From positions 1 through 32,129 of the IMG/VR virus record IMGVR_UViG_3300030098_003457: a stretch of DNA of 32,129 nt; one strand, written 5' to 3'. Numbering within the stretch: the stretch's first letter is position 1; the number at the start of each line of letters is the position of its first letter. The notes beneath the pieces are model-generated. The model was not told the DNA's origin. It saw only the letters and a program-made list of their open reading frames with translations, and made no database searches. This DNA is from a virus. Shown in pieces: positions 20,616 through 28,425 of this stretch. A program made the position numbers and the translations under genes.

Positions 20616-21310
20616 TATCGATACCTGTTGACGACTGTGATCTGACCACCATCATAATAAAAGATAGGTCTTGCAAGTTCAGTGCCAGATGTTGGTGCTG
20701 TTACTGTGCTTTGATCTGGATTAGCAGAAACCCTCCACCGCAGTGCAATTTCATGTTGCCCTGTAGTGATAGGAATGTCTGTGACCAAATGAACCTGACC
20801 TACATTTTGGTAATGGCGACCACTTGTAACAACAGCATTACCATCAAATGCTATTTCAAACTGACACCATTTTTGCTGATTCGCGCCTGATCGAAATGCG
20901 CCTTGAGTCGCAATATGATTTTGCAACCAATACCAGCCATTGTATTCAATATGAAGCATTCCTTCTTGATACAACGAATTAATCTTTTGGTTGTTGTTGG
21001 TTACCCAACCACCCGTATAGTGGTTGTAGTTCGTACAACGAAATTGCTGGTTAACAGCACCGGCACTAGAACTATTTAGCCAGGTTGCGGTAGCAAGAAC
21101 GGCTTCTTGCAAACAAATGCCTGTTTCAACAGAATACTTGACCATTGCATTAGAAGCCAACTCATCATTAGATATGCTGGCATTAGGCAGGTTTTCCCTA
21201 TCTAATCCTCCATTAATCTCACCTTTAAATGCGTTGAACGAAGTGTTGAACTCGTCAGCATCAAGGATGTTGCCGCTACGGTGTTGTCCTTCTGTCCACT
21301 TGAATGCCAT
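20615..21310 (-). CDS. Fibre/decoration-type protein with adaptor N-terminus, 231 aa
   Basis: The N-terminus (GQHRSGNILDADEFNTSFNA, GGLDRENLPNASISNDEL) is a clear version of the common fibre attachment motif 'G-LDADEFN...REN(L/I)'. A beta-sandwich follows, with several Trp and aromatic residues (GWYWLQNHIATQG, CQFEIAFDGNAVVTSG, HEIALRWRVSAN), ending VVNRYR. It is the first of the three tandem fibre-type genes and abuts the 719-aa tail protein gene with a one-base overlap. Attachment to the tail is suggested by that neighbour. Confidence 0.68.
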   Translation of the reverse strand: MAFKWTEGQHRSGNILDADEFNTSFNAFKGEINGGLDRENLPNASISNDELASNAMVKYSVETGICLQEAVLATATWLNSSSAGAVNQQFRCTNYNHYTGGWVTNNNQKINSLYQEGMLHIEYNGWYWLQNHIATQGAFRSGANQQKWCQFEIAFDGNAVVTSGRHYQNVGQVHLVTDIPITTGQHEIALRWRVSANPDQSTVTAPTSGTELARPIFYYDGGQITVVNRYR

Positions 21311-23469
21311 TAGCGTTTGCCCTTGATGGTGTACGTTTTGTTGGCTGCAAACTCTAATGAGTATCCCACAAGAACCATGTCGTTGTTCGTTTCTACTTCA
21401 AATGCAAAGAACGAGGCTGCACCCAGTGCAATCGGGTAGCGAATTGTTGTGAAAAAGGGATCTTCCCACACAGCCGTATCCCATACCCCTGTGTCAAAGA
21501 CACCCTGATCTGTATGGTCTGGACGCTGCATCTTTTCACCAGAAGACGTTGTGCCGCTGTAGTCGAAATCTTTGTAGTAAGTAATGGGGATTGCGTTGTC
21601 GCCCTTGGTCATCACATGCAAGTACAGGTACTTGACGAACTTCTTCTGCGCTGCTTTGCCCATGTCCATCCAGTTGGACTTATAGGTGCTAATAGGCGCA
21701 GCCCTCGGTGTAGCAGTGTCTCCACCAGTAACTGTGTATCCATTTTGCCTGGCTCTGGAGATGACAAACAAACCATTCTCCCAAACACTTGAACCTAATG
21801 ACGGTTTCCCAGTATTGTGTCCGAACACCAACTCACCATTCTGGTCAGCAGCAATACAACCTACTGGGAAGCTTGTACGAGTAGACCATGCGTTCTTGTC
21901 TACATGGTACACAAGGCCAAACGATGGCTTTTCTTCCCCATCTACAGGCATGTAGCAATGCCACTCACGCCACTTGGGACTGTAGGTAGCAGACGCACGA
22001 GCCAACAGTGCAGGGTTAAACCGCTTCTCAGTCTTGACCAAGTTAGTGGTCATCTTTTCAATCTGAACCTGAGAGCCACCGTCAAGGCCACCAAAGATAC
22101 GGTAGACACCATCATTGCCCAAGAACATAATGCCAACGCCAGGAACAGCACTCACAGAGTTGATTGCCTTGCAACCAATACCTTGAATGAACGGAACAAC
22201 ATTGAATCCATTGACTGGGTCTCCACGAACCAACTCAATAGACGATTCACGAAACAGAATCAAGCTGTTGTAGTAGGCAAACATACCAGTGACATCACCA
22301 CCATCTCGCACTCCTACATCAAAGTAGTCAGAGGCAGAAAATGAATCGGGATTCAGTGGGTTTGAATAGTAAATTCGAGTAGGGTCAGCTTGACCACCAT
22401 CAAGAAACAAGCAGTTCTTAAAGGTAGCTGCGAACCTGGCACCAGGGCACGGAAACAAAACACTCTCTGTTTCTGAAGGTGCAAGAGTTACCAAGAACTG
22501 GTCTGGTGTGTAATCTACACATGTGTCTTCTACATTGTTTTTTATCTCGGCAACAAAATAATATTTAGTCGATGTTCCTGATCCAGTTCCAAGGTTTTTA
22601 GTCCTATAAAGTCGTCTTGCAACTGTTCCCGCAGGACCAATAGGAAGGCCCTCAAGAAACACGCCTTGCCTTTTTTGAAAATTAGAAGCACCTGAAGGCG
22701 TAACCCAACTTGCATTTTCAGATGATGAAGACAAAGGGCTTTCACTGCCGGTTTCGCTTACAAAAGAAACCTTCCATCTATAGTTGTTTTGAGCGTCTGC
22801 CGTAAGAGACCCAAGGCCATAAGTTTCATCAAAACCAAAAGGCAAGCCACCATTTTGAACATTGCCGAGAGCCCCGCCAGGAATATTAGTGATAAACTTA
22901 ATCCATGTATGACGGCCATTTGTAGTACCGGAAACGGAAGAAGGATCGGGAGTCCAAGGTTTTACTGTTCCAGGCACTGATTCCCAACCAAGGCGACGAA
23001 CTTGATTGTTCTCTTTTTCACCATCAAACTTCAGCGGTTTGTCGTGGCCGTTGACAATGATGAGGTATCTACCAAACGGTTCGTAGTCGGTAACAGGCTC
23101 ATTTAAAGTAGGGGTCTTGCGAAACCGATCAATATATACAATTCCACTCCCAGAACCTGTGTTACCTACCAAAAAACCTAAGTCACAACCAGAGGCTGAT
23201 CCAAGGATCTCTGATTCGTACAGGTAAAACGTACGAGCACCATTGTGAGTGCTCCAAACATACAAACTGTGAATCCGCCCCTCATGAGTAAACGGTTGAT
23301 ACAAAACAGCATTTGGAAAGAACTTCTCATAGCCAATGCGGTTGTCCCAGCCACCCGTAGCAGGGTCCACGGTAAAGTTCTCAACCTTAGTTGCAGACCC
23401 ATCTGCTTGGGGCAGAAGCTCATCTACACCATCAAGTCTTGGAACCTCAAGCTTGAGTCTTGGATCCAT
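21310..23469 (-). CDS. Tail tube/nozzle-like protein, 719 aa
   Basis: The protein is long and beta-rich, with repeated Trp/Gly/Tyr-rich strands and many short blades (VENFTVDPATGGWDNRIGYE, GMFAYYNSLILFRESSIELV, GIGCKAINSVSAVPGVGIMF). This resembles tail-tubular protein B or nozzle proteins of podoviruses. An immunoglobulin/fibronectin-like insert at about 228-321 (YRWKVSFVSETGSESPLS, RRLYRTKN, KYYFVAEIKNN) resembles one in the next gene product. Position directly after the adaptor-like protein matches gpA-then-gpB order in podoviral tails. Identification is by order and composition. Confidence 0.7.
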   Translation of the reverse strand: MDPRLKLEVPRLDGVDELLPQADGSATKVENFTVDPATGGWDNRIGYEKFFPNAVLYQPFTHEGRIHSLYVWSTHNGARTFYLYESEILGSASGCDLGFLVGNTGSGSGIVYIDRFRKTPTLNEPVTDYEPFGRYLIIVNGHDKPLKFDGEKENNQVRRLGWESVPGTVKPWTPDPSSVSGTTNGRHTWIKFITNIPGGALGNVQNGGLPFGFDETYGLGSLTADAQNNYRWKVSFVSETGSESPLSSSSENASWVTPSGASNFQKRQGVFLEGLPIGPAGTVARRLYRTKNLGTGSGTSTKYYFVAEIKNNVEDTCVDYTPDQFLVTLAPSETESVLFPCPGARFAATFKNCLFLDGGQADPTRIYYSNPLNPDSFSASDYFDVGVRDGGDVTGMFAYYNSLILFRESSIELVRGDPVNGFNVVPFIQGIGCKAINSVSAVPGVGIMFLGNDGVYRIFGGLDGGSQVQIEKMTTNLVKTEKRFNPALLARASATYSPKWREWHCYMPVDGEEKPSFGLVYHVDKNAWSTRTSFPVGCIAADQNGELVFGHNTGKPSLGSSVWENGLFVISRARQNGYTVTGGDTATPRAAPISTYKSNWMDMGKAAQKKFVKYLYLHVMTKGDNAIPITYYKDFDYSGTTSSGEKMQRPDHTDQGVFDTGVWDTAVWEDPFFTTIRYPIALGAASFFAFEVETNNDMVLVGYSLEFAANKTYTIKGKR

Positions 23470-23472
23470 GGA

Positions 23473-24756
23473 TTAGCCTCTGTGCGTTAGAGATGTCTGA
23501 TTGGTGTAGCGTGCTTGCGATTCACGATAACCCTGCTTGATCCACACACCAGCCCCCTCAGACAGATAGGTGTTCTCCATCCGTAGAAGCTCTGTATCCG
23601 CTTTGCGGCGGTAAAGCTCTGAGTGCTGCAAGTTATCGTGCTTTACAAAGAGTTCCTGACAAGCTCTGTAGACCAGATAACGGTGATGAGCAGGTGGAAA
23701 CTCAGGGACATCGGTGTCCTCAATGAGTCGATCAGGACGGTACACAAAGCGCACCTCGATAAGATAATCAGTGTCTTGCCGAGGATAGAGACGCACCCTC
23801 TTGTAATGGCCATCATTCTCAGGAAGCCTGCGAGCATTGGCAAGGTAGTCAGCAGCCACATTCAAGTTATTGATCAGAGATACTGTCTCGTTAATGTCTG
23901 CATTTGAGACCTGATAGAAGGCTTTGTTCGTTGTGGTTCTGAGATAGAATCGCTTTAAGATGCCTGAGTTCGAGCCTGTGTTCTGCACATTAGTCAAGTC
24001 AAGATCAAATGTTCCCCCTGTTGTATTAGCCGTTGTTGCAGTAGCAACCGCTTCAGGAGAAGGAGCACTCTCCTTGTTCTTATGAACAAAGGTGTACTTC
24101 ACATAGTAAGTGCCAAGCTCATTCCATGTTGAAGACGCACCATCAATAGTCAGGGTAGTCTGAAGCACAGGTTGAGTCATGGTCACATCGTCGTAGATGA
24201 GCCAATCAGTAGGCAGCCCAGTGGAGCTAAGAAGCAGGGAATACTCCTCATCACGAGCACGGGACAGGTAGTCAAAGTGAGCCTGCGTTCCTGCTGTTGG
24301 GCTACGAATCCCAATGGAGAGCACCTCGTTGCAGTCTTCAGGCATGTCGATGAATCGCTGCTTGACCGTAATCGTGAGGTTGTTCGTAGTAGCACTTGCC
24401 GAAAAACCCTCCAAATAAAGGATGGTGCTTGTAGACTTGATGATCTCATATTCGCCGTTGTCAACGTCTGCCGCACCTTTGATTTCAACAATCGCGCCTT
24501 CCATCCACGGCAAGAAAGGCGTTCCTGAAGCAGCAGCAACAGAGTTAACACCAATGCCAATCACGCCATCGGTAATCGTCACATCTTTATAGATCTGCAC
24601 CTCTTGAGTCTCTTGGGCAAACTTCCACGGACGGTCGGTGAAGAAGTCTAAGTAGAGTTCATTCAGAATGCGTGTGACCTCATCTCTGTAGGTCTGCACG
24701 TTGGGGTCGTAGTCTACAATAGACCCAACCATGTCTCTCATCTCAGCGAGGTTCAT
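23473..24756 (-). CDS. Tail adaptor/tubular protein A-like, with FN3-like insert, 427 aa
   Basis: The ATG at 24756 has GGAG upstream; a TTG at 24771 is rejected. The N-terminal helices (NLAEMRDMVGSIVDYDPN, EVTRILNELYLDFFTDRPWKF) match the start of podoviral adaptors that dock to the portal. The C-terminal helices (RYLVYRACQELFVKHDNL, LYRRKADTELLRMENTYL) complete the helical core. Between them lie a beta region and an immunoglobulin/fibronectin-like module at about 216-295 (YYVKYTFVHKNKESAPSP, KRFYLRTT). It is the first gene after the terminator-like hairpin, so it is probably expressed at a lower level than the capsid genes. Confidence in the class is good. Confidence 0.76.
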   Translation of the reverse strand: MNLAEMRDMVGSIVDYDPNVQTYRDEVTRILNELYLDFFTDRPWKFAQETQEVQIYKDVTITDGVIGIGVNSVAAASGTPFLPWMEGAIVEIKGAADVDNGEYEIIKSTSTILYLEGFSASATTNNLTITVKQRFIDMPEDCNEVLSIGIRSPTAGTQAHFDYLSRARDEEYSLLLSSTGLPTDWLIYDDVTMTQPVLQTTLTIDGASSTWNELGTYYVKYTFVHKNKESAPSPEAVATATTANTTGGTFDLDLTNVQNTGSNSGILKRFYLRTTTNKAFYQVSNADINETVSLINNLNVAADYLANARRLPENDGHYKRVRLYPRQDTDYLIEVRFVYRPDRLIEDTDVPEFPPAHHRYLVYRACQELFVKHDNLQHSELYRRKADTELLRMENTYLSEGAGVWIKQGYRESQARYTNQTSLTHRG

Positions 24757-24767
24757 TAGAACTCCAT

Positions 24768-24801
24768 GCAAAAGAGGCGAGCACCCGAATGGATGCCCGC
24801 C
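24768..24801 (-). terminator. Rho-independent terminator between head and tail genes
   Basis: On the minus strand, GGCGGGCATCC (24801-24791) pairs over 11 positions, two of them G-T, with GGGTGCTCGCC (24786-24776) around an ATTC loop, and TCTTTTG follows. It sits after the decoration gene stop and before the adaptor gene. This would reduce read-through into the tail genes and favour capsid and decoration protein output. Confidence 0.75.
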
Positions 24802-24826
24802 CCAAGTTTAGCACGCGGGCTGTTTA

Positions 24827-25276
24827 TCAGTACCGACGAATGATGTAGACGTCAGCAGTGGTTCCAGCGCCATCGCTCTCAAGTGCAAACCCAATGATGG
24901 GAAGCACATCGCTGGGGGCTGCTTTTTTGCAACCACCTGTTCCAGCGGGAACAAGCGTATCGCCAGCACCGGCAACACTTCCATCCGTCTTAGCGGCTTC
25001 ACAGTAACCTGCGACACACACGCGAACACGAGCACCACCAGCGGTAACCGTTGCAGCGGAAACGTCTTCAACTGCAACACCAATGCAAAGGCCAGTACCG
25101 TTGCCCTGAACGACAGTGCCGACGCGAGCTTCATCAGACTGACTATCGTCAAGATCAACCCAATCGCCAGCGCTAACGGCTTCAGCACAAGCAAAGGAAA
25201 TAATATCCGAATGCTGTCCAGTTACCTGTTCCACCTCAAGAGGCGACTTACCATGATTCAAATGACCGAATGACAT
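24827..25276 (-). CDS. Capsid decoration/stabilisation protein, 149 aa
   Basis: The product is small and beta-rich, dominated by Gly, Val, Ala, Asp (CAEAVSAGDWVDLDDSQSDE, GTGLCIGVAVEDVSAATVTA, ARVRVCVAGYCEAAKTDG, GDTLVPAGTGGCKKAAP). It has the pattern of DUF2190/cement-type decoration proteins encoded next to major capsid genes. It starts 3 bases after the capsid stop and ends just before the terminator, so it is probably made in large amounts. Six cysteines are unusual for this class. Assignment is by composition and position. Confidence 0.7.
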   Translation of the reverse strand: MSFGHLNHGKSPLEVEQVTGQHSDIISFACAEAVSAGDWVDLDDSQSDEARVGTVVQGNGTGLCIGVAVEDVSAATVTAGGARVRVCVAGYCEAAKTDGSVAGAGDTLVPAGTGGCKKAAPSDVLPIIGFALESDGAGTTADVYIIRRY

Positions 25277-25279
25277 TGT

Positions 25280-26299
25280 CTAAGCCTCCGCATCTACGAG
25301 CAAACCAAGGCTTGCAAGGTGATCAGCAACAATCTGGGTGCGAACGAACATCTGTGCTTCACGAGCAGCAAAGCCACTCTTGTGCTCGAAGTCAGTCATC
25401 GAGAAGTTAGCATCAGAATCGAACACAACCTTCATGCTCTTGGTGTTGAGGAAGTACATGGAAGGAGTGTTGGCACCAACAGCATTTCCAAGGTTGTTCT
25501 CAACGTACATAAGAGCGCCATTGTAAGCCAGTGCAAGACGACCAGCATCAAGCACAGTCTCTTTAGGCATGTAGCGTTCTTGAGCCTGAAGGGTGTTCTT
25601 GTACAGACGGTAAGAGGTGGGGCTTGCAAGAATCAGATCCACAGAACCTTCAGGTGCGTAGATTTGAGTCTGAAGCATCAACTCAGCCATTCCGTTCAGA
25701 CCGTTAGCGGCAAAGTCGTTTGTGCTACCACCGGTTGACACGTCATACACTTGGTTGTTCCAGTTGCTGGAAGCATAGGTGGTCTTGGACAGTCCACCAA
25801 CGGTGTTTCCTTGAGCGCCAAAAGCAAGCTCTTCCAACCAACCCGTAGCAGTGTTCACACCGTTCAAAGAGCCAAGCTCAGTCAGAACAGTGGAGGTTCC
25901 ACGGATGGTTTGAAGTTCCCACTCACGCTTCAGCATGCCAATGACAGACTTCATACGAGAGTCAGCAATCGAGATGACAGCGTTTTCGCCACGGTTGGAA
26001 AGCTCTTCCTTCTTTGTGATTACGATGGGAGCAACAAAGTCACACCATTCGTACTCAGGCGAACGGAGAACGTCAGCCACAGAAGAGGAAACAGCTTCAT
26101 AACCAGTAGCAAGCTGGGTAATGTTGGAGTGCTCAGCAAGGATTGCTGCGCGAGTAATGCGTTGACCACCATTGATAATCTCAACGCCACCTGCTTTCTT
26201 GATGTGATCAAGAAGAGGTACCGTCTGGAAAAGGTTGTCCAACGCTTTCTTAGACCGCGCACGGGCGGTTGAACTAAGAATATCGTTTTGGATAGCCAT
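25280..26299 (-). CDS. Major capsid protein, HK97-fold type, 339 aa
   Basis: Length and features fit a capsid protein. The N-terminal helices (LSSTARARSKKALDNLFQTV, LLDHIKKAGGVEIINGG) include an INGG turn, followed by strands (YEWCDFVAPIVITKKEE, SVDLILASPTSYRLYKN) and the C-terminal segment SGFAAREAQMFVRTQIVADH. It lies directly downstream of a scaffolding-type gene and upstream of a decoration gene, which is the usual order. No protease gene is seen, and no N-terminal delta domain long enough to need cleavage. The ATG follows AGGA and a leader with hairpins. Confidence is good that it forms the shell. Confidence 0.82.
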   Translation of the reverse strand: MAIQNDILSSTARARSKKALDNLFQTVPLLDHIKKAGGVEIINGGQRITRAAILAEHSNITQLATGYEAVSSSVADVLRSPEYEWCDFVAPIVITKKEELSNRGENAVISIADSRMKSVIGMLKREWELQTIRGTSTVLTELGSLNGVNTATGWLEELAFGAQGNTVGGLSKTTYASSNWNNQVYDVSTGGSTNDFAANGLNGMAELMLQTQIYAPEGSVDLILASPTSYRLYKNTLQAQERYMPKETVLDAGRLALAYNGALMYVENNLGNAVGANTPSMYFLNTKSMKVVFDSDANFSMTDFEHKSGFAAREAQMFVRTQIVADHLASLGLLVDAEA

Positions 26300-26406
26300 G
26301 ATAAACGAGTCCTATAGGCCACAAGGCCAGGAGATTAAAGAAAGAAAGACTTGCGGTTGTCCCAGTTGGGGCCGGAAGACTTTGCTTGTCCTGTCAAGGG
26401 GCTCTC

Positions 26407-26436
26407 GTCTTCAGTGCAAACAATAGCAAAGAAGAC
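26407..26436 (-). other. Hairpin in the capsid gene leader (gap 26300-26451)
   Basis: The 152-base gap before the capsid gene has no supported open frame. GTCTTC at 26407 pairs with GAAGAC at 26431; an inner TGC/GCA pair may extend it, and a third copy of GAAGAC lies at 26375. No T-run follows, so a leader structure or stability element is likelier than a terminator. A perfect TTGACA lies in the minus strand at 26395-26390 but has no -10 partner. Confidence 0.35.
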
Positions 26437-26451
26437 GGAACCGAGCAAATA

Positions 26452-27318
26452 TCAAATCTTGACTTTGCTTTTGTTCTCTCGAATCCAGTTATAAATTGCC
26501 ACTGGATCGTCCTTCTCCATGATGTGCTTGGGAACACCACCAACAGAACCACGAGAAGCACCGCCAACTTTTAGACCAGCCTCACGAGCTACCTTCTTGT
26601 AGTTGGCCATCTCGGCTTCTTGGGTCTTCATGTCTTCTGCAAGCTTGCGACCCTTGACCTGCCAATAGGCTTGCTCAAGGTTCATGTGCTTGTGTTCTTT
26701 CAACACATCAACAATCTCACCCTTGAACGTCTCAAGGTCAGGGTGTTGTGTTTTAAACTGCTCAAGCTTGTGCTTCTGCTGTTGAAGAACATGAGCCTGA
26801 CGCATAGGCTCCATCATTTCCGTCATGCGCTTAGCAACTTCTTGCTCAATGCGTGACTCGAATGACTTGGTGTCGTAGGGATCAAAGTCCTTGTTCTCGG
26901 TAGCGGCTTTCTCAGACACAGACTTGTAGAAGTCGGACTCGAACAGCGCCTTCTCACGAGCGTGAAGTGCAGCCTTTGCGTTTTCCAAGGCTTTCTTCTG
27001 ATCTGAAATAGATTGGGTTTTCTTAGTAAAAGACGAGCGCAGGTTGTGGAAAAGCTTCTTGGCTTCAGGAGACAACTCCTGCATTACAGCCTTGTAGTCC
27101 ACACCCTTGTAGTCTTCTTCCGACTTAAAGATCTCGTCCTCAAGCTTTTCAGCAGCAAACTCGTCAATCGACGGGGTAGACGCTTCTTCCGTAGCCGGGG
27201 CAGCCTCCTGCTCAGGGGCCGACTCCGTTGCAGGGGCTGCCTCAACGGCAGGGGTTTCGGGTGCAGCAGGTGCTGCGGTTTCTTGTGGTGCTTGTGCTTG
27301 TGCTTGTGCCTCGGACAT
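26452..27318 (-). CDS. Scaffolding protein, 288 aa
   Basis: The first 50 residues are an Ala/Pro/Glu/Gln low-complexity tail (AQAQAQAPQETAAPAAPETP). A long charged coiled coil follows (KKTQSISDQKKALENAKAAL, ESRIEQEVAKRMTEMMEPMR, LQQQKHKLEQFKTQHPDLET). The end is short and basic (IYNWIRENKSKVKI), suited to binding the capsid inner face. This is the standard layout of tailed-phage scaffolding proteins, and the gene lies immediately before the capsid gene. It would guide procapsid assembly and then leave. Confidence 0.82.
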   Translation of the reverse strand: MSEAQAQAQAPQETAAPAAPETPAVEAAPATESAPEQEAAPATEEASTPSIDEFAAEKLEDEIFKSEEDYKGVDYKAVMQELSPEAKKLFHNLRSSFTKKTQSISDQKKALENAKAALHAREKALFESDFYKSVSEKAATENKDFDPYDTKSFESRIEQEVAKRMTEMMEPMRQAHVLQQQKHKLEQFKTQHPDLETFKGEIVDVLKEHKHMNLEQAYWQVKGRKLAEDMKTQEAEMANYKKVAREAGLKVGGASRGSVGGVPKHIMEKDDPVAIYNWIRENKSKVKI

Positions 27319-27825
27319 CTACATCCTCTCCATCATTAGTGCTTCCATCTCTCCACCGCCCGGACCTTCTTCCACGACGGCTTCCATCTCAAATGGTGCA
27401 GCATCCTCAGCGGGTTCTTCAGGTGCTGCTTCTTCTGCTTCTGATCGCAGAAAAGTCTTGAACGATTGGTTGTTTGCCAACGTGTCGAGTCGAGCTTGAA
27501 TCTCTTCCAGTCCTGCAGAATCCGTAGCGGAAGCCACATCAAAAGACAGACGCTCTAAGCCAGCAGCATTAGCAGCATCAGCCACCATCGCAAGCTGCTG
27601 AACGAACTCGGTTGGTAATGGTCCATCGAGGTCGGCTGTAAAGGAGGGATAAGCAGGGAGGTTGAAGAGAGGCAAGACACCGTTGAGGGAGTCCACGAGG
27701 GAATTGAGATCACCTACAGGATAGTCTCCAGATGGAGCCATTTGCTCGAAAGCAGTTTCACGGGCAGCATCGGCTTCACGAGCACGAGACATTAGAGCTT
27801 CTTCTTGGGGCAACATTTCAGCCAT
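27319..27825 (-). CDS. Hypothetical acidic protein, 168 aa
   Basis: The ATG at 27825 is chosen because GGAGG lies just upstream and the preceding stop is directly adjacent. A second in-frame ATG at 27846 would overlap the previous gene. The protein is acidic, with a helical C-terminal third rich in Glu (RSEAEEAAPEEPAEDAAPFE) and Met (MEALMMERM). It sits between the FmdB-like and scaffold genes. Cotranscription with scaffold suggests a minor assembly factor, but no family is recognised. Confidence 0.66.
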   Translation of the reverse strand: MAEMLPQEEALMSRAREADAARETAFEQMAPSGDYPVGDLNSLVDSLNGVLPLFNLPAYPSFTADLDGPLPTEFVQQLAMVADAANAAGLERLSFDVASATDSAGLEEIQARLDTLANNQSFKTFLRSEAEEAAPEEPAEDAAPFEMEAVVEEGPGGGEMEALMMERM

Positions 27826-27826
27826 T

Positions 27827-28297
27827 TCAGGCCTCCTTAGCGGCATCTTGTGCCATCGTTCCTTGTTTCTTCATCTCGGCAACAGAAAAAGTCTCTGCAA
27901 TTGCACGACCCTTATCACCTTCAAACTTCTTCATGTTGGCTTTGTAACGCGCGATGTTAGCATCTTGCTGCTTTTGGTGTGCAGACTGGCGCTGTAGAGT
28001 GTCCTCGACATGGTGTTTGTCGAAATCCCCAGTCGATACAAGGCCTTTCTTTTCCATGATCGCTTCTCGTTGCATCGAGGTCTGATAGCGAGCACCAAGA
28101 CCACGATCGTAGAAACCGTCAACACCGTATTTGCCCGTCTGGTCACCCCACCGACCCGGCGTCGAAGCTGGAATCGAGAGTTGTTTGATGGCTGTTCTTC
28201 CACATTGGGGGCATTCAATCGAATCTGGCACCTCCTCTTTGGGTAAAAAGAGCGCCTCGTGTACATGCTCACCACAAAAGTAGTCAAACAGGGGCAT
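27827..28297 (-). CDS. FmdB-like zinc-ribbon protein, 156 aa
   Basis: The first 45 residues (MPLFDYFCGEHVHEALFLP, then SIECPQCGRTAIKQLS) match the FmdB/regulatory zinc-ribbon pattern: a start MPxFxYxC, a CPxCG pair and a following hydrophobic strand. The remaining 110 residues are helical and charged (KFEGDKGRAIAETFSVAEMK). Such proteins occur in phage late operons next to portal and scaffold genes; activity unknown. The ATG overlaps the stop of the 42-aa gene before it (TAATG). Confidence 0.74.
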   Translation of the reverse strand: MPLFDYFCGEHVHEALFLPKEEVPDSIECPQCGRTAIKQLSIPASTPGRWGDQTGKYGVDGFYDRGLGARYQTSMQREAIMEKKGLVSTGDFDKHHVEDTLQRQSAHQKQQDANIARYKANMKKFEGDKGRAIAETFSVAEMKKQGTMAQDAAKEA

Positions 28298-28425
28298 TAC
28301 TTCTTCCTCTTCTTGCTGGCATAAATCGCTTTCTGCTGGCGTTGTGCTTGTGCCTTAGTCATGCGCTTCTTAGTCTTAGTGTTCTTGACCTTGTATCCGC
28401 CACCTTTTCGTTTGATCACTGGCAT
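28297..28425 (-). CDS. Very basic small protein, 42 aa, between portal and FmdB-like genes
   Basis: A 43-codon frame fills exactly the space between the portal stop and the FmdB-like start, sharing one base with each (TAATG at both ends). The product is about 40% Lys and Arg (MPVIKRKGGGYKVKNTKTKK, ending ASKKRKK), suggesting binding to DNA or to the acidic inner face of the head. Tight two-sided coupling makes it very likely real despite its length. Similar tiny basic proteins occur in phage head operons; their roles are unknown. Confidence 0.78.
   Translation of the reverse strand: MPVIKRKGGGYKVKNTKTKKRMTKAQAQRQQKAIYASKKRKK

Noticed and set aside
26340-26400. Terminator or promoter in the capsid leader around TTGACA and CCC-GGG pairs
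   Set aside because: The TTGACA has no -10 partner at a suitable distance, and the pairings are short with no T-run.
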